Shown: piece after piece, positions 1-5,930 of the stretch
Layout of the letters: each line of letters starts with the position of its first letter
Numbering within the stretch: the first letter of the stretch is position 1
Assembly: GCA_015492115.1 (NCBI GenBank)
Contig: WGFS01000007.1
Coordinates: forward strand, 1-7,140
DNA length: 7,140 bases
From: Aquificaceae bacterium
GTDB taxonomy: Bacteria; Aquificota; Aquificia; Aquificales; Aquificaceae
Direction of reading: 5' to 3'
The notes under the pieces: generated by a model
Databases searched by the model: none
What the model saw: the letters and a program-made list of their open reading frames with translations, nothing else
Told to the model about the DNA's origin: nothing
Translations under genes and position numbers: made by a program

Positions 1-1078
1 CTTCTTCTGGGGTGTCTCCGTCGTTCTCATATACCTTGCGGTTGAGAGGAATGACCCAGGGCTCTGGCTCCTTGTGGGCGTTTTTGCTGGGCTCGCCTTC
101 CTCAGCAAGTACCCCGCCGTTTTCCTCCTTCCACTCACCCTCCTCTACATGTTCCTTGTAAAGAGGAAGCTCCTAAGCTCTCCAAAGCCCTACATCTCCC
201 TTTTGCCCGCCCTCATACTCTCCATTCCCGTTCTCTGGTGGAACTTCCAGCACGACTTTATCTCCTTCAGGCACGTATCAAACCTTGCGAGCAAGAACGC
301 CCACTTCCCTAACTGGGGATCCTTCTTTGAGTTCCTGGGAGGTCAGTCCCTCCTGCTCTCCGTACTTCCCTTCCTTTTCCTCCTCTACGGCTGGCGGAGG
401 ACCTTCAAAGATAAGGACAGGAGGCTCGTATTTTTAACCGTTTACTCCCTCCCCGTCTTCCTCTTCTTTGCCATCTTAGCTCTCAAGAAGAGGGTTTACG
501 CAAACTGGCCTGGATTCGGGTACTTCACGGGAGCTATCCTGATAGCCCTTTACATGGAGAGGCTCTTGAGACGGTCTAAGCTTGCCTTCTGGGGTGTTGT
601 CCTCTTCTCCTCATTCCTGATCCTCCTCCTCCACTTCACACCCCTCATAGACCACATCGGTCTGAGGTGGCTCCTTCCTCCAAAGCGGGATCCCGTTAAG
701 GTGATGGTGGGTTGGGAGGAGCTGGGCAGAGAGGTGAGCGGGTTTTACACGGGTAAAGAGCTTGTATTCTCAACCGCCTATCAGATATCCGCTGAACTCG
801 CCTTCTACGTTGAAGGAAACCCCAGAACCTTTGTTTTCCACATGGGGAGGAGAACCCAGTACTACCTCTGGAGGAACAGGCTCTCCGAGTTCAAGGGGAG
901 GGATGCGATCTTCGTGTCCAGCTGGGGTCTCCCCGAGAGGGTTGAAAAGCACTTCAGAAGCCACGAACTTTTAAAGAGGGTTGACATATTCTGGAGAGGA
1001 GAGAGGGTTAAGGGCTTTAAAGTTTACATGCTGAGAGGTTTTGAGGGAAGGTTTGATGAGAGTCCAGGGGGTTATTAG
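1..1078 (+). CDS. Glycosyltransferase family 39 (ArnT/PMT_2-like) membrane protein, 5'-truncated
   Basis: Only the C-terminal 358 residues are in the window. The frame is open from base 2, so the start lies upstream, and the GTG at 74 is internal. The protein would transfer a sugar from a polyprenyl-phosphate donor to an envelope acceptor on the outer face of the cytoplasmic membrane; donor and acceptor cannot be told. About seven hydrophobic segments fill fragment residues 1-215. Family-typical patterns are visible: a G-L-A-x-L-S-K-Y stretch (about 30-37), the loop WWNFQHDFISFR (79-90), GGQ (113-115) and ANWPGFGY (167-174). The soluble tail (about 235-358) contains STAYQISAELAFYV (257-270), like the C-terminal domain of bacterial PMT_2 proteins. 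The catalytic Asp of the first external loop would lie in the missing part, so activity cannot be judged. The next gene overlaps its end by 23 bases. The family call is firm; the substrate is unknown. Confidence 0.82.
   Translation, partial: FFWGVSVVLIYLAVERNDPGLWLLVGVFAGLAFLSKYPAVFLLPLTLLYMFLVKRKLLSSPKPYISLLPALILSIPVLWWNFQHDFISFRHVSNLASKNAHFPNWGSFFEFLGGQSLLLSVLPFLFLLYGWRRTFKDKDRRLVFLTVYSLPVFLFFAILALKKRVYANWPGFGYFTGAILIALYMERLLRRSKLAFWGVVLFSSFLILLLHFTPLIDHIGLRWLLPPKRDPVKVMVGWEELGREVSGFYTGKELVFSTAYQISAELAFYVEGNPRTFVFHMGRRTQYYLWRNRLSEFKGRDAIFVSSWGLPERVEKHFRSHELLKRVDIFWRGERVKGFKVYMLRGFEGRFDESPGGY
1043..1051 (+). promoter_or_regulatory. Ribosome binding site deciding the start of the PHP-like gene
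   Basis: GAGGGAAGG lies four bases before the ATG at 1056 and inside the end of the glycosyltransferase gene. It favours ATG 1056 over the in-frame TTG at 1041, which has no such sequence at the right distance. Its position suggests that translation of the two genes is coupled. Confidence 0.6.
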
Positions 1079-1955
1079 GCTCGTTTTAAGTGCATACGTA
1101 TGGGGTTTCATAGCCTATCAGCTCCTGCCTGTGCACATAATTCCTTACACAAACTACGCCCCGCAGGAATTCTACCCACAGCCCATAATCTACAGGTACT
1201 CCTTCGCCTACGATGTTAAAACCGCCTTCTCAAACCACGCGGGAAGCATAAAGAACCTCTTAAAGGCGATGGACAGGAGAGGGTTTGATATAGCCTTCGG
1301 TGACTTCCCTGAGAACATAGAGGACAGGCTATTCCCAACACCCAGAAACAAAGGCTGTATGGTTATAAGGGCTTCGGAGGTTCCTCTTGTAGAGGAGCTC
1401 CTTCACACGCTCTTTGAGCGTTTTCCAAAGATCCTTGTTGGAAAAACTCCCGAGGATGTGCTGATGAGAAGGCTCTACGATAAACCCTCCGACTGTTATC
1501 TCGTCGCCCACGACGACAGGATACTGCTGTCCACCTTCTTCGGCGTTGATGTCCCCTCCTACGACTACATCCTGGGCAACAGAAGGAACGTGTATCAGTC
1601 CAAAGACATACTCCTGAGGGAGTCTTACGTTGAGGATTTCCTCAAGGGTGCGCTGGTAATATTTGGAAGGGCTAAGGTTAAGGTTTTTGCATACTCTGAC
1701 AGGAGTTTCTATCTGCCGGGAGGTAAAACACCTTACAGTTTCAGATACGTGGTTGATACGAACTTAAAGAATCCTATAATACTCCTCTTCCACAACGGGA
1801 GGTTGAAAGGTATTTATGAGCAGAACAGACTCAACATGCCCGTGTCAGACAGCGGAAGGTACACAGCACACATACTGAGCTACAAGTTCAAGCTCTACAT
1901 ATTTTACTTCGGTCTCAGGAGTGTTGCGCTGGCATCCCCCATAGAGTTAATGTGA
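1056..1955 (+). CDS. Membrane-anchored degenerate PHP-domain (CehA/McbA-like) protein, probable pseudoenzyme
   Basis: Protein of 299 residues. Residues about 5-25 are hydrophobic and behave as an uncleaved signal anchor, so the rest is probably periplasmic. Residues 50-84 keep the outline of the first PHP motif: short strand, then D53-V54-K55-T56-A-F-S-N-H, a helix, R-G-F-D, strand, G82-D83-F84. In active PHP phosphoesterases these places normally read HxHT...S and TDH, so the metal-binding His residues appear replaced (H-x-H by D-V-K, the His of TDH by Phe). An AHDDR at 151-155 may correspond to a later conserved His region. Residues about 208-296 resemble the beta-rich C-terminal domain of CehA/McbA-type proteins: a YVVDTNLKNP stretch, G-R-Y at 267-269, and a GLR...ASPI ending like the family's GLRPW..SNPI. 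The relationship is read by eye. If right, the protein probably binds a ligand or partner without hydrolysing it. Its overlap with the glycosyltransferase gene suggests an envelope role. Confidence 0.5.
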   Translation: MRVQGVIRLVLSAYVWGFIAYQLLPVHIIPYTNYAPQEFYPQPIIYRYSFAYDVKTAFSNHAGSIKNLLKAMDRRGFDIAFGDFPENIEDRLFPTPRNKGCMVIRASEVPLVEELLHTLFERFPKILVGKTPEDVLMRRLYDKPSDCYLVAHDDRILLSTFFGVDVPSYDYILGNRRNVYQSKDILLRESYVEDFLKGALVIFGRAKVKVFAYSDRSFYLPGGKTPYSFRYVVDTNLKNPIILLFHNGRLKGIYEQNRLNMPVSDSGRYTAHILSYKFKLYIFYFGLRSVALASPIELM

Positions 1956-1974
1956 GTGTTAAAATAGAGCCAAC

Positions 1975-2538
1975 ATGCGCGCCTTCGTGGGTTTTTTCAC
2001 GACAAAGAGCATATACGAGCACGTTGACAAGCTTAAAGAGGAGACGAAAGGATATCTGAAGGGTAAGTGGATAGAACCCCAGAACATGCACATGACCTTT
2101 CAATTCCTCGGAGAGATAGGTCAGGAGCAGGCGGTAAGTGTTCTGAAGAATCTCCAGAGTGTTGCGGAGAAATACTCTCCCTTCAGAGTCCAGTACAGAT
2201 CCTTAGGGGTCTTCCCCGACAGGAGGAGACCGAGGATCCTCTGGATAGGTGTCTCAAGAGGGGAGAACAAACTTAAGAGGCTTGCTAACGATGTTGCAAA
2301 GCTGAACAAGAAGGCTGGTATAAGAGTGGATGCAAAACCCTTTCACCCTCACGTAACGGTGTGCAGGATAAAGGAGGTTGACAGGAAGAAGCTCGGAGGT
2401 CTAATGAACAGATACAGGAACTTCACCTTCGGTGAGGAGGTGGTTGACAGGATAGCCCTTATATCAAGCTCCCTCACGAGCATAGGTCCCATATACACGG
2501 TGGTTGAGGAGTTCTACTTCAGGAGGGAAAGCTCTTGA
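1975..2538 (+). CDS. thpR: RNA 2',3'-cyclic phosphodiesterase ThpR (LigT/2H family)
   Basis: Protein of 187 residues, the usual length for this family. It is a two-histidine (2H) phosphoesterase that opens 2',3'-cyclic phosphates on RNA ends to 2'-phosphates; the first E. coli member was described as a 2'-5' RNA ligase. Both catalytic tetrads are intact: H39-M-T41-F, preceded by W-x-E-x-x-N, and H126-V-T128-V. The family pattern R-P-R-I-L-W-I-G lies at 85-92. No signal peptide is seen, so it is cytoplasmic. The ATG at 1975 gives the expected M-R-A-F-V N-terminus, although the ribosome site before it is weak. The gene follows the PHP-like gene after 19 bases, and its TGA overlaps the TTG start of purM. 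The physiological RNA substrate in bacteria is not settled, and the neighbourhood does not reveal it. Confidence 0.93.
   Translation: MRAFVGFFTTKSIYEHVDKLKEETKGYLKGKWIEPQNMHMTFQFLGEIGQEQAVSVLKNLQSVAEKYSPFRVQYRSLGVFPDRRRPRILWIGVSRGENKLKRLANDVAKLNKKAGIRVDAKPFHPHVTVCRIKEVDRKKLGGLMNRYRNFTFGEEVVDRIALISSSLTSIGPIYTVVEEFYFRRESS
2521..2527 (+). promoter_or_regulatory. Strong Shine-Dalgarno for the TTG start of purM
   Basis: AGGAGGG sits seven bases before TTG 2535, inside the last codons of thpR. The TTG shares TTGA with the thpR stop codon. No nearby ATG or GTG gives as good a fit to the PurM N-terminus (T-Y-R-D-A-G-V-D), so this site decides the start. Confidence 0.75.
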
Positions 2539-3542
2539 CAACCTACAGAGACGCAGGCGTTGATATAGAGAGGGCTAACGAGTTCGTAAGGTACATAAGG
2601 GAGAAGGTAAAGGGAGCCTTCCCAGAGAGCCCCCTGACCGAGTTCGGAGGTTTTGCGAGCGGTTTCCCCATAAAGGGATACAGGGAGCCTGTGGTGTTCT
2701 CCTCAACGGACGGGGTGGGGACAAAGCTCAAGATAGCCCAGGAGCTCGGAGTCCACGACACTGTAGGGATAGACCTCGTCGCCATGAACGTGAACGACGT
2801 CCTCACCACCGGGGCTGATCCCCTCTTCTTCTTAGACTACATAGCGACAGGGAAGATAGAGCTCACGGTTCTTAAAAAGGTGATAAACGGGATAGTTGAG
2901 GGTTGTAGGAGAGGTGAGGTGTTCCTCGCGGGAGGGGAGACCGCGGAGATGCCCGGCTTCTACCCCGAGGGGGTTTACGACCTTGCGGGCTTCTGCGTAG
3001 GGGTATGCGAGAGGGAGGAGGTTATAACGGGGGAGGATGTGTCCCCGGGAGACATTCTTATAGGCATAAGGTCTTCGGGATTCCACAGCAACGGCTTCTC
3101 CCTCATAAGGAAGGTGCTAAAGGACAGGGGTATAAAGCTCACGGACAAGGTTGAGGAGCTCGGTGGTACCGTCGGTGAGATCCTCCTTACCCCCACGAGG
3201 ATATACACGAAGGATATAAAGAAACTCAAAAAGAGCGTGAAGGTGAAGGCGCTCGCCCACATAACTGGAGGAGGAATACCGGAGAACCTGATAAGGGTCC
3301 TTCCGAAGGGCGTGAGGGCGATTGTGGAGAAGGGGAGCATACCGGAGAACCCCGTCTTCCGCTGGATCCAGAAGCTCGGAAACGTAGAGGAGAGGGAGAT
3401 GTTCAGAACCTTCAATATGGGGGTTGGGATGATAGCTGTGGTCCCTGAGAAAGATAAGGAGAGAGCCCTCGGGCTCCTCGGAGAGGACGCCTTCCCCTGC
3501 GGTTATGTGGAGAAGGGAGAGAGGGCGGTGGTGATCACCTGA
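2535..3542 (+). CDS. purM: Phosphoribosylformylglycinamidine cyclo-ligase (AIR synthetase)
   Basis: Protein of 335 residues, full length for PurM. It closes the imidazole ring in de novo purine synthesis: FGAM + ATP gives AIR + ADP + Pi, in the cytoplasm as a homodimer. Signatures in order: T-Y-R-D-A-G-V-D (3-10); S-S-T-D-G-V-G-T-K-L (56-65), part of the ATP/substrate site; D-L-V-A-M-N-V-N-D-V (80-89); G-A-D-P-L-F-F-L-D-Y (93-102); G-G-E-T-A-E-M-P-G-F-Y (133-143); H-S-N-G-F-S-L (184-190); H-I-T-G-G-G-I-P-E-N (242-251); F-N-M-G-V-G-M (293-299). All the expected blocks are present, so it should be active. It starts at TTG with a TTGA overlap with thpR, so the two are probably translationally coupled. 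Its last 8 bases overlap the convergent gene on the other strand. No other purine gene is in the window. Confidence 0.97.
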   Translation: MTTYRDAGVDIERANEFVRYIREKVKGAFPESPLTEFGGFASGFPIKGYREPVVFSSTDGVGTKLKIAQELGVHDTVGIDLVAMNVNDVLTTGADPLFFLDYIATGKIELTVLKKVINGIVEGCRRGEVFLAGGETAEMPGFYPEGVYDLAGFCVGVCEREEVITGEDVSPGDILIGIRSSGFHSNGFSLIRKVLKDRGIKLTDKVEELGGTVGEILLTPTRIYTKDIKKLKKSVKVKALAHITGGGIPENLIRVLPKGVRAIVEKGSIPENPVFRWIQKLGNVEEREMFRTFNMGVGMIAVVPEKDKERALGLLGEDAFPCGYVEKGERAVVIT

Positions 3543-3547
3543 CCGCC
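3524..3547. terminator. Possible bidirectional terminator hairpin over two convergent stop codons
   Basis: GGCGGT (3524-3529) pairs exactly with ACCGCC (3542-3547). Between them lies the perfect 10-base palindrome GGTGATCACC (3530-3539), which can add a 3-bp stem with a GATC loop and leaves two bases bulged. The structure covers the purM stop (3540-3542) and the stop of the minus-strand gene (3537-3535), and it can form in either transcript. Neither side is followed by a run of T, so it is not a classical intrinsic terminator. It might act as a pause site, an RNA-end stabiliser or a factor-assisted terminator. The pairing is seen directly; the function is inferred. Confidence 0.35.
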
Positions 3548-4713
3548 AGACCTATTATGTCCTTCGCTATGTCCTCCCTGAAGGTTCTGAAGGAGGAGTG
3601 GAGCTCAAGGAGTCTCTCTAAAAGGTCTGCGTTGAGCCTGACGTCCTTGCCCTCCACTTTAAATAGGTCAAACCTCTCCGCGAAGTTCTCTATCTCGTCG
3701 TAGTATCCGGGGTTTTTGTAGAGGTAGAAGACCTCCGGGAAGTACTTGGAGAGCTTCAAGATAACCCTCTCCACGGGGACGTGCTCCCCGTTTATGTGGA
3801 CGTCTATAAAGCCCTTCTCCTCCCTCAGGAGAACCTCAGCCCCTTCCCTCTCCGCGAGCATGAGCGAGCCCGCAACTATACCCACAAGGGTTGCGAGGTC
3901 TATCTCCTGGAAGTTGTCCCCAAGAAGGTCCTTCTTCCCTGCTACGGATAGCCCCTTTTCCTCCTCGTCGTAGAAGTATATGTGGTTGAGCCCCTCCGTG
4001 AAGCTCGGGTAGTGGGCACCATCTACGTGGGCGTACCTCTGCCCCGTCTTCCCGAATACACTGAAGGTTTTATCCGATAGAAGGAAGGTGTTGTAGGCTC
4101 CGTGCTCTGCCTTCAAGTAAACCCCCTCGTAGCTACCGCTGGAGAGAACCTCCATCTCCTCCGTAAGGTAGACGACCTCCTTCCCCGTTATAGCTACGGG
4201 TCCTTCGTAATCGGAGAGGACTTTTACTCCTTCGGTGAGAGCCTTCTCCGATAGCTTTTCACCTTCGGTTGTTAGTTTGTATAGGAAGTTTCCACCTATC
4301 ACGAAGACAACATCTCCGAGGACATCTATAGACCTTATGGGTTTATCCAGGGTGTCGGACACCGGATACCTGACGATCTCAGACTCTACGAACCTCTCCG
4401 CTGGAACCCTGTAAACACCCTCCGCTGTGACAAAAAATATGTCTCTGAGGTCGCTCGTTACATCCTTTACCTCGTTCCCCGCATCTATCTCAACGGTCTC
4501 ACCGCTCCTCCTGTCCATCCTGACCAGCTTGCTTCCTCCAGCCCCAACAAGGTGGTACCTCGTGTTCGTGAGCCTCGTGGGGGTTTCGGAGAGCTTTTCC
4601 GACTGCCAGACAATCTTTTCCTCAGAGCTCTCCAGAAGTTCCTTCTTTGAAATACCCTCTACCCTGTAGTCCCTTGACAAAAACACCCTCTCTCCATCGC
4701 AGTAGATCTCCAT
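3535..4713 (-). CDS. Conserved-looking protein of unknown function with propeller-like N-terminal part
   Basis: Protein of 392 residues that I do not recognise. There is no signal peptide or membrane segment, so it is probably cytoplasmic. Residues about 1-260 are rich in short beta strands separated by turns, often of the form 'hydrophobic strand, T/D/E-G, V-Y/L-Y' (for example I-F-F-V-T-A-E-G-V-Y at 92-101, V-V-F-V-I-G-G-N-F-L-Y-K-L at 135-147, V-Y-L-T-E-E-M-E-V-L at 181-190). This spacing suggests an irregular beta-propeller, but no repeat is strict. Residues about 270-392 differ: a short helix (I-D-L-A-T-L-V-G-I-V-A-G-S-L), a beta hairpin and a helical end. ATG 4713 has an excellent ribosome site. 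It is the fourth gene of the nrdD-nrdG strand, 24 bases after the preceding stop, and its 3' end overlaps purM tail to tail by 8 bases. Position suggests co-transcription with nrdDG; a functional link is not shown. Confidence 0.8.
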   Translation of the reverse strand: MEIYCDGERVFLSRDYRVEGISKKELLESSEEKIVWQSEKLSETPTRLTNTRYHLVGAGGSKLVRMDRRSGETVEIDAGNEVKDVTSDLRDIFFVTAEGVYRVPAERFVESEIVRYPVSDTLDKPIRSIDVLGDVVFVIGGNFLYKLTTEGEKLSEKALTEGVKVLSDYEGPVAITGKEVVYLTEEMEVLSSGSYEGVYLKAEHGAYNTFLLSDKTFSVFGKTGQRYAHVDGAHYPSFTEGLNHIYFYDEEEKGLSVAGKKDLLGDNFQEIDLATLVGIVAGSLMLAEREGAEVLLREEKGFIDVHINGEHVPVERVILKLSKYFPEVFYLYKNPGYYDEIENFAERFDLFKVEGKDVRLNADLLERLLELHSSFRTFREDIAKDIIGLAVR

Positions 4714-4718
4714 CCCTT

Positions 4719-4725
4719 ACCTCCT
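4719..4725 (-). promoter_or_regulatory. Strong Shine-Dalgarno of the 392-residue unknown gene
   Basis: On the minus strand AGGAGGT lies five bases before ATG 4713. It follows the tandem stop codons TGA-TAA (4740-4735) of the previous gene in a 24-base gap that has no obvious promoter. The gene is therefore probably read from the upstream transcript but initiated independently. Confidence 0.7.
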
Positions 4726-4737
4726 CTATCTATCTTA

Positions 4738-5241
4738 TCACCTGCACCTCTTGAATTTGACCCCCTCTACACCGATCAGGTGAGCGTACTGGAGCTGGGT
4801 CTGGGTCATCACCTTCATGACATCTTTCTCGTTCTTGGGGTCCTTCATAAGTATGGTAATGTTTTCCCTCCTCTTCCCCTCAGCCCTGACCTCGCACACG
4901 GGAACGTGGAGATCCTCTATCTCCCTCTTCAGAAGCTCTGGAAATAACCCCCTCTTGACGTACAGGAGCTTGTCGTAAGCCCTCCTGACTCTTTCGTAGA
5001 ACCTCTTGTACTCCTTACCGCTCTCCATCAGGTATTTATCCTCTAAGGTATAGAGTGGGTATCCGTAGGAGTTGAGCTCGTCTATTATCTCGGTCTTGGG
5101 TCCTACCTTCTGGGCGAGCCTGTCAAGCTCTTCAAGCCTCTTCTCTACCCTGCTAACATACTCCCTGTCCTTCCTGAACTCCTCCTTCGTTACAGCAAGA
5201 GAAACACCGAGTAAGAGAAGTAGAAGGAGAAGGCTCCTCAT
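4738..5241 (-). CDS. Small exported helical protein of unknown function
   Basis: Protein of 167 residues, not recognised. It begins M-R-S followed by a run of eight Leu and then G-V-S-L-A, a short signal peptide with likely cleavage after Ala16. There is no Cys at +1, so it is not a lipoprotein. The mature part is highly charged. Residues about 18-45 (E-E-F-R-K-D-R-E-Y-V-S-R-V-E-K-R-L-E-E-L) and 70-112 look like amphipathic helices able to form coiled coils. The only cysteines, C116 and C166, could form a disulfide bracketing the C-terminal domain. The start ATG overlaps the nrdG stop (ATGA), with AGGAGGT nine bases upstream (5251-5257). An exported protein in an operon for a cytoplasmic, oxygen-sensitive enzyme is odd, so it may be only a positional passenger. 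Confidence 0.8.
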   Translation of the reverse strand: MRSLLLLLLLLGVSLAVTKEEFRKDREYVSRVEKRLEELDRLAQKVGPKTEIIDELNSYGYPLYTLEDKYLMESGKEYKRFYERVRRAYDKLLYVKRGLFPELLKREIEDLHVPVCEVRAEGKRRENITILMKDPKNEKDVMKVMTQTQLQYAHLIGVEGVKFKRCR

Positions 5242-5930
5242 CTCACCAGCACCTCCTCTATATATTTTCTCAGCTTCCTCGCGAGCTCCTCAAGCTCCTC
5301 CTCAGTGTAGGTGTGCTTCTCCTTGAAGCTCGGATCAAGGAGAGTATCCGTTACCAGGAACCTCTGGAGGGCGTATCTCTTTGCCCCCTTTATCAGCTCC
5401 CCTATCTCAAGGATGTCCCCGGGGGAGAGGAGCTCCTTAACCACCGTGGTCCTGAACTCGTAGTCTATCCCCGAGCTCATCAGAAGCTCTATGCTCCTCA
5501 CCACGTTCCCGAGCTCAAACCCCACCCTGACCACCTCCCTGTACTTTCTCAGGGGAGCCTTGACGTCCATCGCCACGTAATCAAGGAGCCCCTCCTCTAT
5601 CAGGGGTTTTACTATCTCCGGATGGCTCCCGTTCGTGTCAAGCTTCACCAAAAAGCCCATGCTCTTTACCTTCTCCACGAACTCTGGAAGGTCAGGCTGG
5701 ACTGTGGGCTCCCCTCCAGTTATGACCACCCCGTCCAAGAGACCCCTCCTCTTGGAGAGGAACTTGAAGAAGACCTCCTCGGGCAGGGGTTCCCCGAACT
5801 CCTCGGGCAAAACAAGAGACCTGTTGTAGCAGTAAGGACACCTGAAGTTGCACCCCTGGGTGAAGACTATGCAGGCTACCTTCCCCGGGAAGTCTATGAG
5901 GGTGAACCTCTGAACTCCTCCTATCAGCAT
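5238..5930 (-). CDS. nrdG: Anaerobic ribonucleotide reductase activating protein (radical SAM)
   Basis: Protein of 230 residues. It uses a [4Fe-4S] cluster and S-adenosylmethionine to abstract hydrogen from the C-terminal Gly of NrdD, creating the glycyl radical. The radical-SAM cluster motif is C27-N-F-R-C31-P-Y-C34. It is followed by the SAM-binding T-G-G-E-P (71-75), K-L-D-T-N-G-S (96-102) and M-D-V-K-A-P (121-126), then T-T-V-V-K (161-165). The N-terminus (G-G-V-Q-R-F-T-L-I-D-F-P-G-K) and length match the NrdG2/TIGR02495-type activases rather than the shorter E. coli-type NrdG. The ATG comes directly after the nrdD stop (TGAATG), with only a modest AGGA upstream, so it probably depends on translation of nrdD. 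Adjacency to nrdD makes the target specific; alone, the sequence could also suggest a pyruvate formate-lyase-type activase. Confidence 0.93.
   Translation of the reverse strand: MLIGGVQRFTLIDFPGKVACIVFTQGCNFRCPYCYNRSLVLPEEFGEPLPEEVFFKFLSKRRGLLDGVVITGGEPTVQPDLPEFVEKVKSMGFLVKLDTNGSHPEIVKPLIEEGLLDYVAMDVKAPLRKYREVVRVGFELGNVVRSIELLMSSGIDYEFRTTVVKELLSPGDILEIGELIKGAKRYALQRFLVTDTLLDPSFKEKHTYTEEELEELARKLRKYIEEVLVR
5251..5257 (-). promoter_or_regulatory. Shine-Dalgarno of the small exported protein
   Basis: On the minus strand AGGAGGT lies nine bases before ATG 5241 and inside the last codons of nrdG. With the ATGA stop/start overlap it supports both this start and translational coupling to nrdG. The spacing is slightly long. 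Confidence 0.55.

Noticed and set aside
980..1010. TTGACA inside the glycosyltransferase gene, like a -35 element
   Set aside because: No -10-like sequence follows at a suitable distance, and the place is mid-gene.
1041..1055. Alternative TTG start 15 bases upstream for the PHP-like gene
   Set aside because: The GAGGGAAGG ribosome site is correctly spaced for ATG 1056 and overlaps this TTG.
1959..1965. TTAAAAT just before thpR, like a -10 promoter element
   Set aside because: No -35-like hexamer lies 16-18 bases upstream (that region is CCCCCAT-rich). One AT-rich heptamer is too little to call a promoter.
2975..3415. Open frame of 146 codons on the - strand inside purM
   Set aside because: It lies fully opposite conserved purM codons and its product is Ser/Pro/Phe-rich low-complexity, typical of an antisense shadow.
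4714..4737. GATA-like repeats (GATAGATAG) in the 24-base gap as a possible regulatory site
   Set aside because: They are too short and simple to support a site, and are better explained as spacer between the tandem stops and the Shine-Dalgarno.
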